Assembly: GCA_964403075.1 (NCBI GenBank) | Contig: CAYOEV010000026.1 | Span: 1-40,393 of the forward strand | Source of the DNA: CAYOEV01 sp964403075 | GTDB lineage: Bacteria; Bacteroidota; Bacteroidia; Cytophagales; Cyclobacteriaceae | Length of the DNA: 40,393 nt | Reading direction: 5' to 3' | Shown here: positions 17,531-25,741 of the stretch, in pieces | Layout: every line of letters starts with the position of its first letter | How positions within the stretch are numbered: position 1 is the stretch's first letter | The notes under the pieces: generated by a model | The model's input: the letters and a program-made list of their open reading frames with translations, nothing else | Told to the model about the DNA's origin: nothing | Database searches by the model: none | Program-made: the position numbers and the translations under genes

Positions 17531-18049
17531 ATGGATGAGCACCTCGCCTCGGTATTTCCAGAGAATTAACTTTGATTCAAGTACGGCAAGAATTATGTCT
17601 TTAAACGTGGATATATCCGCGGGGGAGGCATAGTTGACAACAAAAAATGGCTTGCCCTTCTGGATTTATTTACGGCACAACTTGAACAAAACCAATGGGT
17701 GAAAAAAGTATGGATAATTGGGGCAGATTTCATTGGATTCTCACCAGCCGGCAAAATTTACTTTATGCCAGACCCGGCCCCTTTCTGGAACATGAAGATG
17801 GGGTACCTAAAAGTCTGAAAACCTCATCAAGTCCCTTTGGGAAATGAGCAGCAGCGCAGGTGCGTCATCAAATTGAGTATACCACTTGCGGGTAACTTCA
17901 CGGTCAATTATTGAACGGGTTATTTTTTAGAAATTCAAAAGTTAAAAAATCTTGTGAATGACTGGTCAAGAATGAAGGTCGACACCATTGAAAAAATGAA
18001 GGTCTCGCTCGGGCGAATAGACACCGTGAACGAGACCCTGCATCTTTGA
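17531..18049 (+). pseudogene. Decayed protein gene with four in-frame stops
   Basis: One forward frame reads like protein for about 172 codons from ATG at 17531 but is broken by TAA (17567) and TGA (17573, 17816, 17912) before a final TGA (18047). The pieces look like real protein: VFKRGYIRGGG, KKWLALLDLFTAQLEQNQ, KKVWIIGADFIGFSPAGK, IYFMPDPAPFW, and a last helical part with NDWSRMKVDTIEKMKVSL. I do not recognise the family. The single unbroken frame argues for point-mutation decay of one gene rather than chance, but no homologue is known to me. It faces the ClpC gene tail-to-tail. Confidence 0.45.
17991..18037 (-). terminator. Possible Rho-independent terminator for clpC
   Basis: The arms 18001-18010 (GGTCTCGCTC) and 18028-18037 (GAACGAGACC) pair at 9 of 10 positions around a 17-base loop. 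On the minus strand the hairpin is followed, four bases on, by six T (17991-17996). It lies about 55 bases past the clpC stop. The long loop and the offset T-run make this a moderate call. Confidence 0.45.
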
Positions 18050-18092
18050 AGCGGTCTTTAATTGCTATTTAAGCGTGAAATACAAGAAGCTT

Positions 18093-20621
18093 TTACTTCT
18101 CTTCTGTCTTCACCTTTCGCTTTTTGACCTTGATGATTAACTGGTCGTCTTTGCCATTCCAATCAGCCATGATCGTATCCCCTTCCTGGACATCCCCTTT
18201 CAGAATCTCTTCAGCCACAGGGTCCTCCAAATATTTCTGTATGGCCCGATTTAACGGCCGCGCCCCATACTGTGGATCATAACCTTTGTCAGAAAGAAAG
18301 TCTTTTGCCTTCTTGGTCAACTGCACGTCGTAGCCCAAATCGACCACACGCTTGAACAACTTACCTAAGTTGATATCTATGATTTCATGGATGTGGTTCT
18401 TCTCTAGAGCGTTGAATACGATTACATCATCCAGCCTGTTCAAAAATTCCGGACTGAACGTTTTCTTAAGCGAATTCTGAATGGTCGACCTCATGATATC
18501 GTCCATACCCTCTTGGCGGGTTTGCGTTGCAAATCCTATCCCCGCACCAAAATCTTTTAAATCACGCACCCCAATATTGGACGTCATGATAATGATGGTG
18601 TTTCTAAAGTCCACCTTCCGACCCAATCCATCGGTGAGTATACCATCGTCCAGTACCTGCAACAGTAGGTTAAAAACATCGGGATGGGCTTTCTCGATTT
18701 CATCAAGGAGCACAACGCTGTACGGCTTTCTTCTTACCTTCTCAGTCAACTGTCCACCTTCTTCATACCCAACATATCCCGGAGGCGCTCCCACCAACCT
18801 GGAGACGGAGAACTTTTCCATGTACTCACTCATGTCCATTCTGATGAGTGAATCCTCTTTGTCAAAAAGATAAGTAGCCAACACCTTGGCCATTTCCGTT
18901 TTACCTACACCTGTTGGCCCTAGAAAAACGAATGAGCCAATGGGCTTCTTGGGATCCTTCAACCCTACGCGTGTGCGCTGGATGGCCTTGGCCAACTTCC
19001 CAATGGCTTCCTTCTGCCCGATCACTTTTTCACTTAGCTCATCACCCATGCTCAGCAATTTCACACCTTCATCCTGAGCAATTCGCTTGGTCGGAATGCC
19101 AGTGATCATCGCAATGACATCGGCGACATGGCCCTCATTCACCTCGTAACGCTTGGTCTTGGTTTCTTCCTCCCACTTTTTCTTCTCTACATCCAATTGT
19201 GCGATGAGCTTTTTCTCCCTGTCTCGCAGTTGAGCGGCCTCTTCATATTTCTGACTTTTAACCACCTTGTTCTTTTCCTGCTTGACCTCCTCAATGTCAT
19301 CTTCCAGTTTAACGATTTCCTTGGGCACGTTTATGTTGTTGATGTGAACGCGGGCACCCACTTCATCTAGAACATCGATCGCCTTATCAGGTAAAAACCG
19401 GTCGCTGATGTAACGATCTGACAACCCCACACAGGCTTCAATAGCCTCATCAGTGTAGTTTACGTGGTGGTGGTCTTCGTACCTGTCCTTGATGTTGGTA
19501 AGGATTTGCATGGTCTCTTCCGGTGTGGTGGCGTCCACCATCACCATCTGGAACCTCCTGGCCAATGCCCCATCTTTTTCAATATATTGTCGGTATTCGT
19601 CGAGCGTGGTGGCGCCAATACATTGTATCTCCCCTCTTGCCAATGCGGGCTTAAACATATTTGACGCATCCAGGGAACCTGAAGCACCGCCCGCGCCTAC
19701 GATGGTGTGCAGTTCGTCTATAAACAAAATGACATCTGGTGACTTTTCAATCTCATTCATCACCGCCTTCATGCGCTCTTCGAACTGCCCCCGGTATTTG
19801 GTGCCGGCGACCAAAGAGGCTAAATCCAAGGTAACCACTCGCTTACCAAATAAAATGCGCGAAACTTTCTTTTCCACAATACGAAGTGCCAACCCCTCGG
19901 CTATGGCTGTTTTACCCACCCCTGGTTCGCCGATAAGAATTGGGTTGTTTTTCTTACGTCTACTTAAAATCTGCGCCACTCGCTCAATTTCTTTTTCACG
20001 ACCGACAATAGGATCCAGCTTGCCATCATCGGCCAGCTTCGTGAGGTCACGTCCGAAATTATCCAAAACTGGCGTTCGGGATTTTTCTGTCGTCTTCGAT
20101 TCTCCCCGGCTGGAGCTACCACCAGAAAACATTCGTCCGCTTTCTTCATCTGGCTCATCAGTATCGGATTGGGCCAATGGGTTTTCGGCTTGGTATTCGA
20201 GCATTTCCTTGACCACATCGTAGCGGACATCGAACTTGCCCAAAATCTGCGTCGCCAGATTGTCTTCCTCTCTCAATATGGACAACAATAAATGTTCCGT
20301 ACCAATCAATTGTGCTTTAAATATTTTGGCCTCCAAGTAAGTGATTTTTAAAACCTTTTCAGATTGCCGGGTAAGCGGAATGTTGGCCAGATTTTTGACA
20401 TTGCCGGTAGCTGTACCTTTGGTGGCTTGCTCGATCGTCTCTCTCAACTCCTTGATAGAGACACCCAATTTTTTAAGCACACTTATGGCCACCCCATCCC
20501 CTTCTCTAATCATGCCCAATAGTAAGTGCTCTGTGCCTATATAATCGTGGCCCAAACGGAGTGCCTCTTCTCTACTAAGTGAGATCACCTCTTTGACCCT
20601 ATTTGAAAATTTTGCTTCCAT
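18093..20621 (-). CDS. clpC: ATP-dependent Clp protease ATP-binding subunit ClpC
   Basis: 842 residues from ATG at 20621 (MEAKFSNRVKEV, the standard ClpC start); an in-frame TTG six codons upstream is unlikely. Domains in order: double Clp-N repeat (about 1-145), first AAA+ module with Walker A GEPGVGKT at 231-238, a UVR-type coiled coil in the middle (KSQKYEEAAQLRDREKKL), second AAA+ with GPTGVGKT at 568-575, and the D2 small domain with LLDEIEKAHPDVFN between. With ClpP it unfolds and degrades proteins in the cytoplasm; no adaptor gene is nearby. An 84-base gap separates it from the WbqC gene, so it probably has its own promoter, which I could not define. Confidence 0.96.
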   Translation of the reverse strand: MEAKFSNRVKEVISLSREEALRLGHDYIGTEHLLLGMIREGDGVAISVLKKLGVSIKELRETIEQATKGTATGNVKNLANIPLTRQSEKVLKITYLEAKIFKAQLIGTEHLLLSILREEDNLATQILGKFDVRYDVVKEMLEYQAENPLAQSDTDEPDEESGRMFSGGSSSRGESKTTEKSRTPVLDNFGRDLTKLADDGKLDPIVGREKEIERVAQILSRRKKNNPILIGEPGVGKTAIAEGLALRIVEKKVSRILFGKRVVTLDLASLVAGTKYRGQFEERMKAVMNEIEKSPDVILFIDELHTIVGAGGASGSLDASNMFKPALARGEIQCIGATTLDEYRQYIEKDGALARRFQMVMVDATTPEETMQILTNIKDRYEDHHHVNYTDEAIEACVGLSDRYISDRFLPDKAIDVLDEVGARVHINNINVPKEIVKLEDDIEEVKQEKNKVVKSQKYEEAAQLRDREKKLIAQLDVEKKKWEEETKTKRYEVNEGHVADVIAMITGIPTKRIAQDEGVKLLSMGDELSEKVIGQKEAIGKLAKAIQRTRVGLKDPKKPIGSFVFLGPTGVGKTEMAKVLATYLFDKEDSLIRMDMSEYMEKFSVSRLVGAPPGYVGYEEGGQLTEKVRRKPYSVVLLDEIEKAHPDVFNLLLQVLDDGILTDGLGRKVDFRNTIIIMTSNIGVRDLKDFGAGIGFATQTRQEGMDDIMRSTIQNSLKKTFSPEFLNRLDDVIVFNALEKNHIHEIIDINLGKLFKRVVDLGYDVQLTKKAKDFLSDKGYDPQYGARPLNRAIQKYLEDPVAEEILKGDVQEGDTIMADWNGKDDQLIIKVKKRKVKTEEK

Positions 20622-20705
20622 ATATGGATATTGAATCAATTCAAGTAAAAATAGTCTTTATCGTAAACTATTACACCTATAATAGCTTCTAAAACGAGCA
20701 GTACG

Positions 20706-21326
20706 TTACAAACGTTCGGCCACCGAAATCCTGATTATTTCAGGTGCTTCCGGTCCAGTACACATCAACAGATCTATGACTGACATGCAGGGAACAAAAC
20801 CTTTGCCAAAGACTTGAATATACGGTTTTGGTAGATAGAAAGATCGCTCTTCATGACTTTTCTTGGCATTTAGCCGGTCTTTTAACAAAAAAAAATTTTC
20901 CGAGTCCGCAGGCGCTGTGAATGTAATGTCAATTTGCCATTGCAATAACTGCATACATACTGACAGCATGGCATGATTCAATTCCCACAGTAACGGATAT
21001 TTCTGCTGCCAAATCTCCTCAAAAAAGGGCCAAAAATGATCAAAGTAAGGTGCCTTGCCATAGGCAGTCTGAACTGCGCGTAAGTGATCTTTGATCCAGG
21101 CTTGTTGGTAATCTATGCGCGCGACAGCCATGGGTGCGCCTGTTGGACATTTTACAGGTATTGAGAGCGACTGAACGCCCTGCGCGCCAAGTATTTTACA
21201 TCTGTTGCGATAAGTCTGCTTTCGGTAGGGATCATCCAGTGGCCACACTACTTTTTTCACCTGGGAGAGCAAGCAGAAATATTCAATGGACGGCAGGTAG
21301 TGCGGTTCTATTTGCAAACCGCTCAT
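20706..21326 (-). CDS. WbqC family protein
   Basis: 206 residues. The family hallmark near the N-terminus, EPHYLPSIEYFCLL, corresponds to the H-x-PY-P-x-x-x-Y-F block of WbqC proteins, followed by YRKQTYRNRCKILGAQG, LSIPV, DYQQAWIKDHLRAVQTAYG and APYFDHFWP. WbqC-like proteins are linked to O-antigen loci in Proteobacteria, but in Bacteroidota a single copy usually lies in housekeeping DNA and its reaction is not established. The start overlaps the stop of the upstream YciO-like gene (ATGA), so the two are made together. Not linked to any sugar cluster here. Confidence 0.85.
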   Translation of the reverse strand: MSGLQIEPHYLPSIEYFCLLSQVKKVVWPLDDPYRKQTYRNRCKILGAQGVQSLSIPVKCPTGAPMAVARIDYQQAWIKDHLRAVQTAYGKAPYFDHFWPFFEEIWQQKYPLLWELNHAMLSVCMQLLQWQIDITFTAPADSENFFLLKDRLNAKKSHEERSFYLPKPYIQVFGKGFVPCMSVIDLLMCTGPEAPEIIRISVAERL

Positions 21327-21949
21327 ACCAGCAATCCGTCCAGACTACCCGCTCCTTCCCGTACCACCTTGGGCTCACCTTCTGTGCAGTCAATGATGGT
21401 GCTTGGAATTAACTGACCATACCCACCGTCGATGATCACGTCTACTACTTTATCGAAGCTGGCGCGTATTTCTTCCGGATCCGTTGCGTAATTGCGGACA
21501 TCATCTTCATGGATAGAAGTGGTGATAATCGGATGGCCCAACGCTGTGACAATGGCTCGTGGGATATTGTTATCAGGCACGCGGATGCCCACCATTTTTT
21601 TATTGGTCTGAAAAATCTTAGGCACCTTGGCCGATGCATTAAGTATAAAAGTATACGGTCCGGGAAGCACTTTCTTCATCAGTTTAAACACAGGGGTGTC
21701 CACTTGTCGCGCGTACACAGACAAATCACTCAAATCGGCACAAATAAATGAAAGAGGCAATGACTTCCCCTTCATCCCTTTCAGTCGTTTAACTTTTTCC
21801 AGCGCTTTGGAGTTGAATATATCGCAACCTAAGCCGTAGATGGTATCAGTGGGGTAAATGACCAAACCGCCTGCAAGCAATACTTCAACAACTTGTTTTA
21901 TTTTACGTGGGTCTGGATTAAGCGCATTTATTTTTAAGAATTGAGCCAT
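21323..21949 (-). CDS. Sua5/YciO/YrdC family protein (YciO-like)
   Basis: 208 residues, one YrdC domain. Ligand-binding segments are visible: GGLVIYPTDTIYGLGCDI, the KGMKGKSLPLSFIC loop (the KxR/S(x)2 region), KKVLPGPYTFILNAS, GIRVPDN, TTSIHED, and STIIDCTEGEPKVVREGAG. Over its whole length the pattern (start MAQFLKI-x-NPDPRKI, the DLSDLS block, TDPEEI, DGGYGQLIPSTIID) resembles E. coli YciO more than TsaC. The family makes threonylcarbamoyl-AMP for the tRNA t6A modification; YciO itself has been reported as much less active, so the true role is uncertain. Divergent from mltG across 38 bases. Confidence 0.85.
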   Translation of the reverse strand: MAQFLKINALNPDPRKIKQVVEVLLAGGLVIYPTDTIYGLGCDIFNSKALEKVKRLKGMKGKSLPLSFICADLSDLSVYARQVDTPVFKLMKKVLPGPYTFILNASAKVPKIFQTNKKMVGIRVPDNNIPRAIVTALGHPIITTSIHEDDVRNYATDPEEIRASFDKVVDVIIDGGYGQLIPSTIIDCTEGEPKVVREGAGSLDGLLV

Positions 21950-21987
21950 TTGCTGGGAAATTAGAAAATATTTGTAAACGATTGTCC

Positions 21988-23022
21988 ATGAAAAAACGAA
22001 AAATTCTTGCCGGGTTCCTGATCGTATTCACCGTGATGCTGTCATCCTTCACCTTTTATGGTTATCAGATGCTTTTCACTCCTAATGTGCAGGTTGGTGC
22101 CAGTGAACCACAAATTTTACACATTGCCCGGGGAACTACCTTCAAACAATTACAAAAAAAACTGGACAAGGCCCATGTGGTCAACGACCTGGTCACCTTT
22201 AGCTTTCTCGCCAAAATTTTGGGCTACCACAGGGAGGTACATCCCGGGCATTACACGCTCAATCCGGACATGGGTAATCTGGAAACCATCAAATTTCTCC
22301 GAAGAGGCAACCCGCCGGTGCGCATCCAAATTCAGGGACTACGCACACTGAGCGACCTTTATCGCCTCCTGGATTACACTTTCTATCTGGATTCTGCCAA
22401 ATGGGGTCAGTTTTTTGCAGACGAAGACAATTATTTATCCTACGGCTTCGATAAGGAAAATATTATTGGCATCTTCATTCCCGATACTTACGAGTTTTAT
22501 TACAAAGTGGAGCCACAGGAGTTCCTGGCCAAAACAAAAAAACAATACGACTTTTTTTGGAATACGCACCGCAAAGATAAAGCTTCGAAATTAGGGCTTA
22601 CGCCTCAGGAGGTCACTACCTTGGCTTCCATCGTTCAGGGTGAAACAGCTCAACTCAAGGAGGCGCCCACCATCGCGGGCGTGTACCTGAACCGATTGGC
22701 TCGTGACATGCCTTTACAGGCCGACCCGACGTTAAAATTCGCAAATCAAAACTTTGAAGTGCAGCGAATACGGCATGGCGACAAAGCCATAGACTCCCCT
22801 TACAATACCTATAAATACAAAGGTTTACCTCCAGGACCCATCAATTTACCGGACCGAGGTTATGTGGAGGCCGTATTGAACGCAGAGCGTCATGATTTTT
22901 TGTTCTTTTGCGCAAAATCTGACTTTTCTGGATACCATATTTTTAGCGAACGGTTTTCAGAACACCTGGTCAACGCAAGAAAATTTCAACGCGCACTGAA
23001 TAAAAGAGGAATCGAACGTTAA
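21988..23022 (+). CDS. mltG: Endolytic peptidoglycan transglycosylase MltG
   Basis: 344 residues from ATG at 21988; a TTG two codons earlier is less likely. One N-terminal membrane anchor (about 6-28), a LysM-like subdomain (about 45-110), then the YceG catalytic domain. The active Glu is E219 in LASIVQGETA, followed by AGVYLNRLARDMPLQADPTL and the YNTYKYKGLPPGPI block. MltG cleaves nascent glycan strands at the periplasmic face of the inner membrane and so sets strand length. The stop overlaps the thioesterase start by one base (TAATG). Confidence 0.95.
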   Translation: MKKRKILAGFLIVFTVMLSSFTFYGYQMLFTPNVQVGASEPQILHIARGTTFKQLQKKLDKAHVVNDLVTFSFLAKILGYHREVHPGHYTLNPDMGNLETIKFLRRGNPPVRIQIQGLRTLSDLYRLLDYTFYLDSAKWGQFFADEDNYLSYGFDKENIIGIFIPDTYEFYYKVEPQEFLAKTKKQYDFFWNTHRKDKASKLGLTPQEVTTLASIVQGETAQLKEAPTIAGVYLNRLARDMPLQADPTLKFANQNFEVQRIRHGDKAIDSPYNTYKYKGLPPGPINLPDRGYVEAVLNAERHDFLFFCAKSDFSGYHIFSERFSEHLVNARKFQRALNKRGIER

Positions 23023-23435
23023 TGTTTACCCACCACATCCCCATTCGAGTACGTTACGCCGAAACCGACCAGATGGGCTACGTGTACTATGGCAATTACG
23101 CCACGTATTATGAGGTAGCACGTGTAGAGGCCATGAGAAAAGTAGGTTTTTCTTATCGCGACATGGAAAAAAATGGCATCATGATGCCTGTGCTCAATTT
23201 GCAGTGCGATTTTAAATCTCCTGGGTACTACGATGAACTGCTCAACATTCGTATCTCCGTTATTGAAATGCCTACCGTCCGCATGCTTTTTCATTATGAG
23301 CTTACCGGAGAAGATGGCAGGCTGGTGAATGTGGGTAAAACCACTCTGGTTTTTGTTTCCACTTCTTCCGGCAAGCCCGTGCGCATACCAAAGGAAGTTC
23401 AGGTACTATTTGAGCCCTATTTTAATGTGAAGTGA
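23022..23435 (+). CDS. Acyl-CoA thioesterase (4HBT, YbgC-like)
   Basis: 137 residues, a single hotdog domain. The catalytic region is RYAETDQMGYVYYGNYATYY, with D16 at the YbgC/4-hydroxybenzoyl-CoA thioesterase position. It hydrolyses an acyl-CoA or acyl-ACP thioester in the cytoplasm; the chain length preference is not predictable. Translation is coupled to mltG by a TAATG junction. No tol-pal genes, the usual partners of ybgC in Proteobacteria, are present here. Confidence 0.88.
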   Translation: MFTHHIPIRVRYAETDQMGYVYYGNYATYYEVARVEAMRKVGFSYRDMEKNGIMMPVLNLQCDFKSPGYYDELLNIRISVIEMPTVRMLFHYELTGEDGRLVNVGKTTLVFVSTSSGKPVRIPKEVQVLFEPYFNVK

Positions 23436-23802
23436 TACCTGAATGGAAATGAATCGACCATGCAGGCTTTTCATCCTCCTGCTGACCAAGTTAACTTGAG
23501 CGCGTGGTCAATACGGTTAGTCCTTTGGCCCCTAATATCGTTAAGTCGGGCCCATTGACTCATGTGCGCAGCAGTGCGGTGTCCACACTGCAAAACGCTG
23601 GCCATTTGCACTTCACTACTCATTTCCCCACTTGGTGTCCCGACATTTATTTTCAGATCACCCGTATTTCAAGACTACCAGGAGCAATCGAACATCATGG
23701 CCAAAGATTAAACCACGGGCGATTTTAAAAACGGCTATCCATATCTGCATTGATGGTGTATGAAAAACGTGACCCATCTAATTGTGCGACTGAGAAATAA
23801 GC
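23436..23802. other. Gap of 367 bases between convergent genes
   Basis: No recognisable gene. A 74-codon forward frame (23504-23728) has a His- and Arg-rich, low-complexity composition and no family features, so I do not call it. A small hairpin is formed by GCAGTG and CACTGC around 23574-23594 without a T-run. Composition is like coding DNA, so a decayed gene is possible. Confidence 0.35.
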
Positions 23803-24294
23803 CTAGTCCACCTGTCGGAAATAAGTCTTCTCGTCTTTGTTGTAAAAGAAACTGAGGCCCTGATGCTGACGAACAAATTCAAGCAGTTCTTCACTGCTTT
23901 CAAAAGACTCATCGATATTGTCTGTAACTTCAAATAATGTGAACTGATCTTCATCGATGTCTACCCGGTGCAAATAGTACTTGCCGCTCTTTTTCATATT
24001 CAGAAAGGTGCTACCGACCTCTGACAAATGAGCTACATAGCCATCCTGACGGTAAGTACTGTCCTGACTATTGAGTTCATATTTCATCACATCATAAAAC
24101 TGGTCAGACATGGCCTTAATCTCGTAATACTCGGACGGATATTCTTTTTCACGATCGTCAGCTTTGACCCACTTACCGATGAGCCGCTTGTCCAGATTAT
24201 CAACAGGTTCAGTAATTGGTACTTTAGACTCATAAGGACAGGCTGTAAGCAAAACCATTAGGGGTAAAAAAAAGAGGTATCTTAGGATTTTCAT
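23803..24294 (-). CDS. Uncharacterised lipoprotein, 163 residues
   Basis: A lipoprotein signal is clear: hydrophobic stretch LRYLFFLPLMVLL then lipobox LTAC, with the Cys at residue 19. The mature part begins with a linker, then GKWVKADDREKEYPSEYYEI, which has the start-of-barrel look of lipocalin-like or DUF-type small lipoproteins that open with L-G-x-W. No catalytic motif is visible and I do not recognise the family. It is divergently placed from the NTF2-like gene with 44 bases between starts. Confidence 0.75.
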   Translation of the reverse strand: MKILRYLFFLPLMVLLTACPYESKVPITEPVDNLDKRLIGKWVKADDREKEYPSEYYEIKAMSDQFYDVMKYELNSQDSTYRQDGYVAHLSEVGSTFLNMKKSGKYYLHRVDIDEDQFTLFEVTDNIDESFESSEELLEFVRQHQGLSFFYNKDEKTYFRQVD

Positions 24295-24338
24295 GTCGAA
24301 GCGTTTTTATATGTGGGTAATTTACAAATGAAGTATTA

Positions 24339-24821
24339 ATGATGAACAGAAAGACAGTCGTTGAGAATTTTTATCAGGCGTTTAGTGAAATGGATGCAGA
24401 ACGCATGGTAACCCTTTACCACCCATCTGTGACGTTTAAAGATCCGGCATTTGGTCATTTACATGGGGAACAGGTAAAAAATATGTGGCGCATGCTCATC
24501 GATAGCCAACAGGGTAAAGACTTCGTCGTCCGCTACGGTCCAATAGAGGAAACCGACAGCGGTGAAGTACATGCGCAATGGGAGGCACAATATACCTTTT
24601 CAAAAACTGGTAGACGAATACATAACCGTATCAAGGCCACCTTCACTTTTGAAGACGGGTACATCATCCGGCACATTGATCAATTCCCACTCATGCGATG
24701 GGCAGCTCAGGCGCTTGGATGGAAAGGTCGGCTGTTGGGATGGACACCGCTATTCAAAAAAGGGCTGCAAAAACAAACTGGCCGGCTGCTTGCAAACTAC
24801 ACCCAACAACACTTTTCATGA
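24339..24821 (+). CDS. SnoaL/NTF2-like family protein
   Basis: 160 residues with the cone-fold pattern of SnoaL-like proteins: VVENFYQAFSEMDAERMVTLYHPSVTFKDPAFG, shown here by its ends only as an N-terminal helix pair and the D-P-F turn; then LHGEQVKNMWRML, a central GEVHAQWEAQYTFSKTGR strand pair, and ATFTFEDGYIIRHIDQF. Such proteins are small-molecule isomerases, hydrolases or binding proteins; substrate unknown. The last four bases overlap the start of the aminotransferase gene (ATGA), so it is the first gene of a three-gene coupled operon. Confidence 0.82.
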   Translation: MMNRKTVVENFYQAFSEMDAERMVTLYHPSVTFKDPAFGHLHGEQVKNMWRMLIDSQQGKDFVVRYGPIEETDSGEVHAQWEAQYTFSKTGRRIHNRIKATFTFEDGYIIRHIDQFPLMRWAAQALGWKGRLLGWTPLFKKGLQKQTGRLLANYTQQHFS

Positions 24822-25741
24822 TACACGGCACACACCATGCATTGGAGGACCCGAGAAATGCTGCCATTCTGATCGCTATCAATGGGGAGCATTTTCAACG
24901 AAACGAAGCCCGAATATCAGTCTTCGACAGTGGCTATTTGGTCGGCGATGGTGTATGGGAAGGTATCCGGCTGCATCAAGACACCTTGGTGTTTATCAAT
25001 GACCACCTAGATCGTTTGTGGCAGGGGGCAGCCACTATTGGCATGCAGCTCCCCTTTACCCGCGTTGAATTGGTGGATGATATTCTTACCCTGCTCCGGG
25101 CAAACAACATGCACGATCACGTACACATCCGAGTGATGGTCACCCGCGGAATCAAAAAAACTCCATCCCAAGATCCCCGGCTGACGATAGGCGCACCCAA
25201 TGTGGTGATCATTCCTGAATACAAGCAGGCATCACCGGAAACCATGAAGAGGGGAATTAAATTATTCACCTCTACCATCCGACGAGGATCTCCAGACTAC
25301 CTAGACCCAAGATTGAATTGCCACAGCAAACTTCATGAGGTACAGGCATTGATTCAGGCCCTTGAAGCGGGTGCCGATGAAGCATTGATGCTGGATGTAA
25401 ATGGCTTTGTGTCAACCTGCAATGCAACCAACTTTTTCATGGTTCAAAAGGACGAATTATGGACGTCAACCGGTCAATACTGCATGCAAGGCATCACCAG
25501 GTCTAAGGTTATTCTGGCGGCGCAAAGACTTGGGATCAACTGCCAACAAAAAAACTTTTCGTTATTTGATGTGTATGGCGCCGACGAAGCCTTTGTAACC
25601 GGTACTTTCGGTGGTCTTACCCCCGTTTTTTCCGTCGATGGCCGGCCTGTGGGTGATCGTAAGGAGGGGCCAATGACCAGCAAACTTCGTGGGGAATATG
25701 AAAACATGATAGCTGAAGCAATCAGTGAGCATTCGAATTAA
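24818..25741 (+). CDS. Class IV PLP aminotransferase (D-amino acid/branched-chain type)
   Basis: 307 residues from ATG at 24818, which overlaps the preceding stop; an upstream in-frame ATG would run far into the NTF2-like gene and is rejected. Fold-type IV features are in order: FDSGYLVGDGVWEGIRLH, FINDHLDRL, VRVMVTRG-type strand (IRVMVTRGIKKTP), the PLP Lys in DPRLNCHSKLHEVQALIQA, EALMLDVNGFVSTCNATNFFMV, and GITRSKVILAAQRLG. The two-step Asn-Cys-His-Ser-Lys-Leu sequence resembles branched-chain and D-amino acid aminotransferases. Substrate is not certain. Its end overlaps the sulfotransferase-like gene by 17 bases. Confidence 0.88.
   Translation: MIHGTHHALEDPRNAAILIAINGEHFQRNEARISVFDSGYLVGDGVWEGIRLHQDTLVFINDHLDRLWQGAATIGMQLPFTRVELVDDILTLLRANNMHDHVHIRVMVTRGIKKTPSQDPRLTIGAPNVVIIPEYKQASPETMKRGIKLFTSTIRRGSPDYLDPRLNCHSKLHEVQALIQALEAGADEALMLDVNGFVSTCNATNFFMVQKDELWTSTGQYCMQGITRSKVILAAQRLGINCQQKNFSLFDVYGADEAFVTGTFGGLTPVFSVDGRPVGDRKEGPMTSKLRGEYENMIAEAISEHSN

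Noticed and set aside
17573..17914. TGA codons of the decayed frame as recoded selenocysteine or Trp
   Set aside because: A TAA stop also interrupts the frame, other genes in the window use TGA as a normal stop, and no SECIS-like hairpin is seen after the TGA codons.
19489..20223. A 244-codon plus-strand frame inside clpC
   Set aside because: Antisense shadow of the ClpC first AAA+ module, rich in Ser and Pro, no motif.
23504..23728. A 74-codon frame between the thioesterase and the lipoprotein
   Set aside because: No recognisable domain, odd composition, no promoter; could be a relic but not supported as a gene.
24698..24817. Upstream in-frame extension of the aminotransferase
   Set aside because: It would overlap 120 bases of the NTF2-like gene. 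The ATG at 24818 gives an ATGA junction and the usual family N-terminus.
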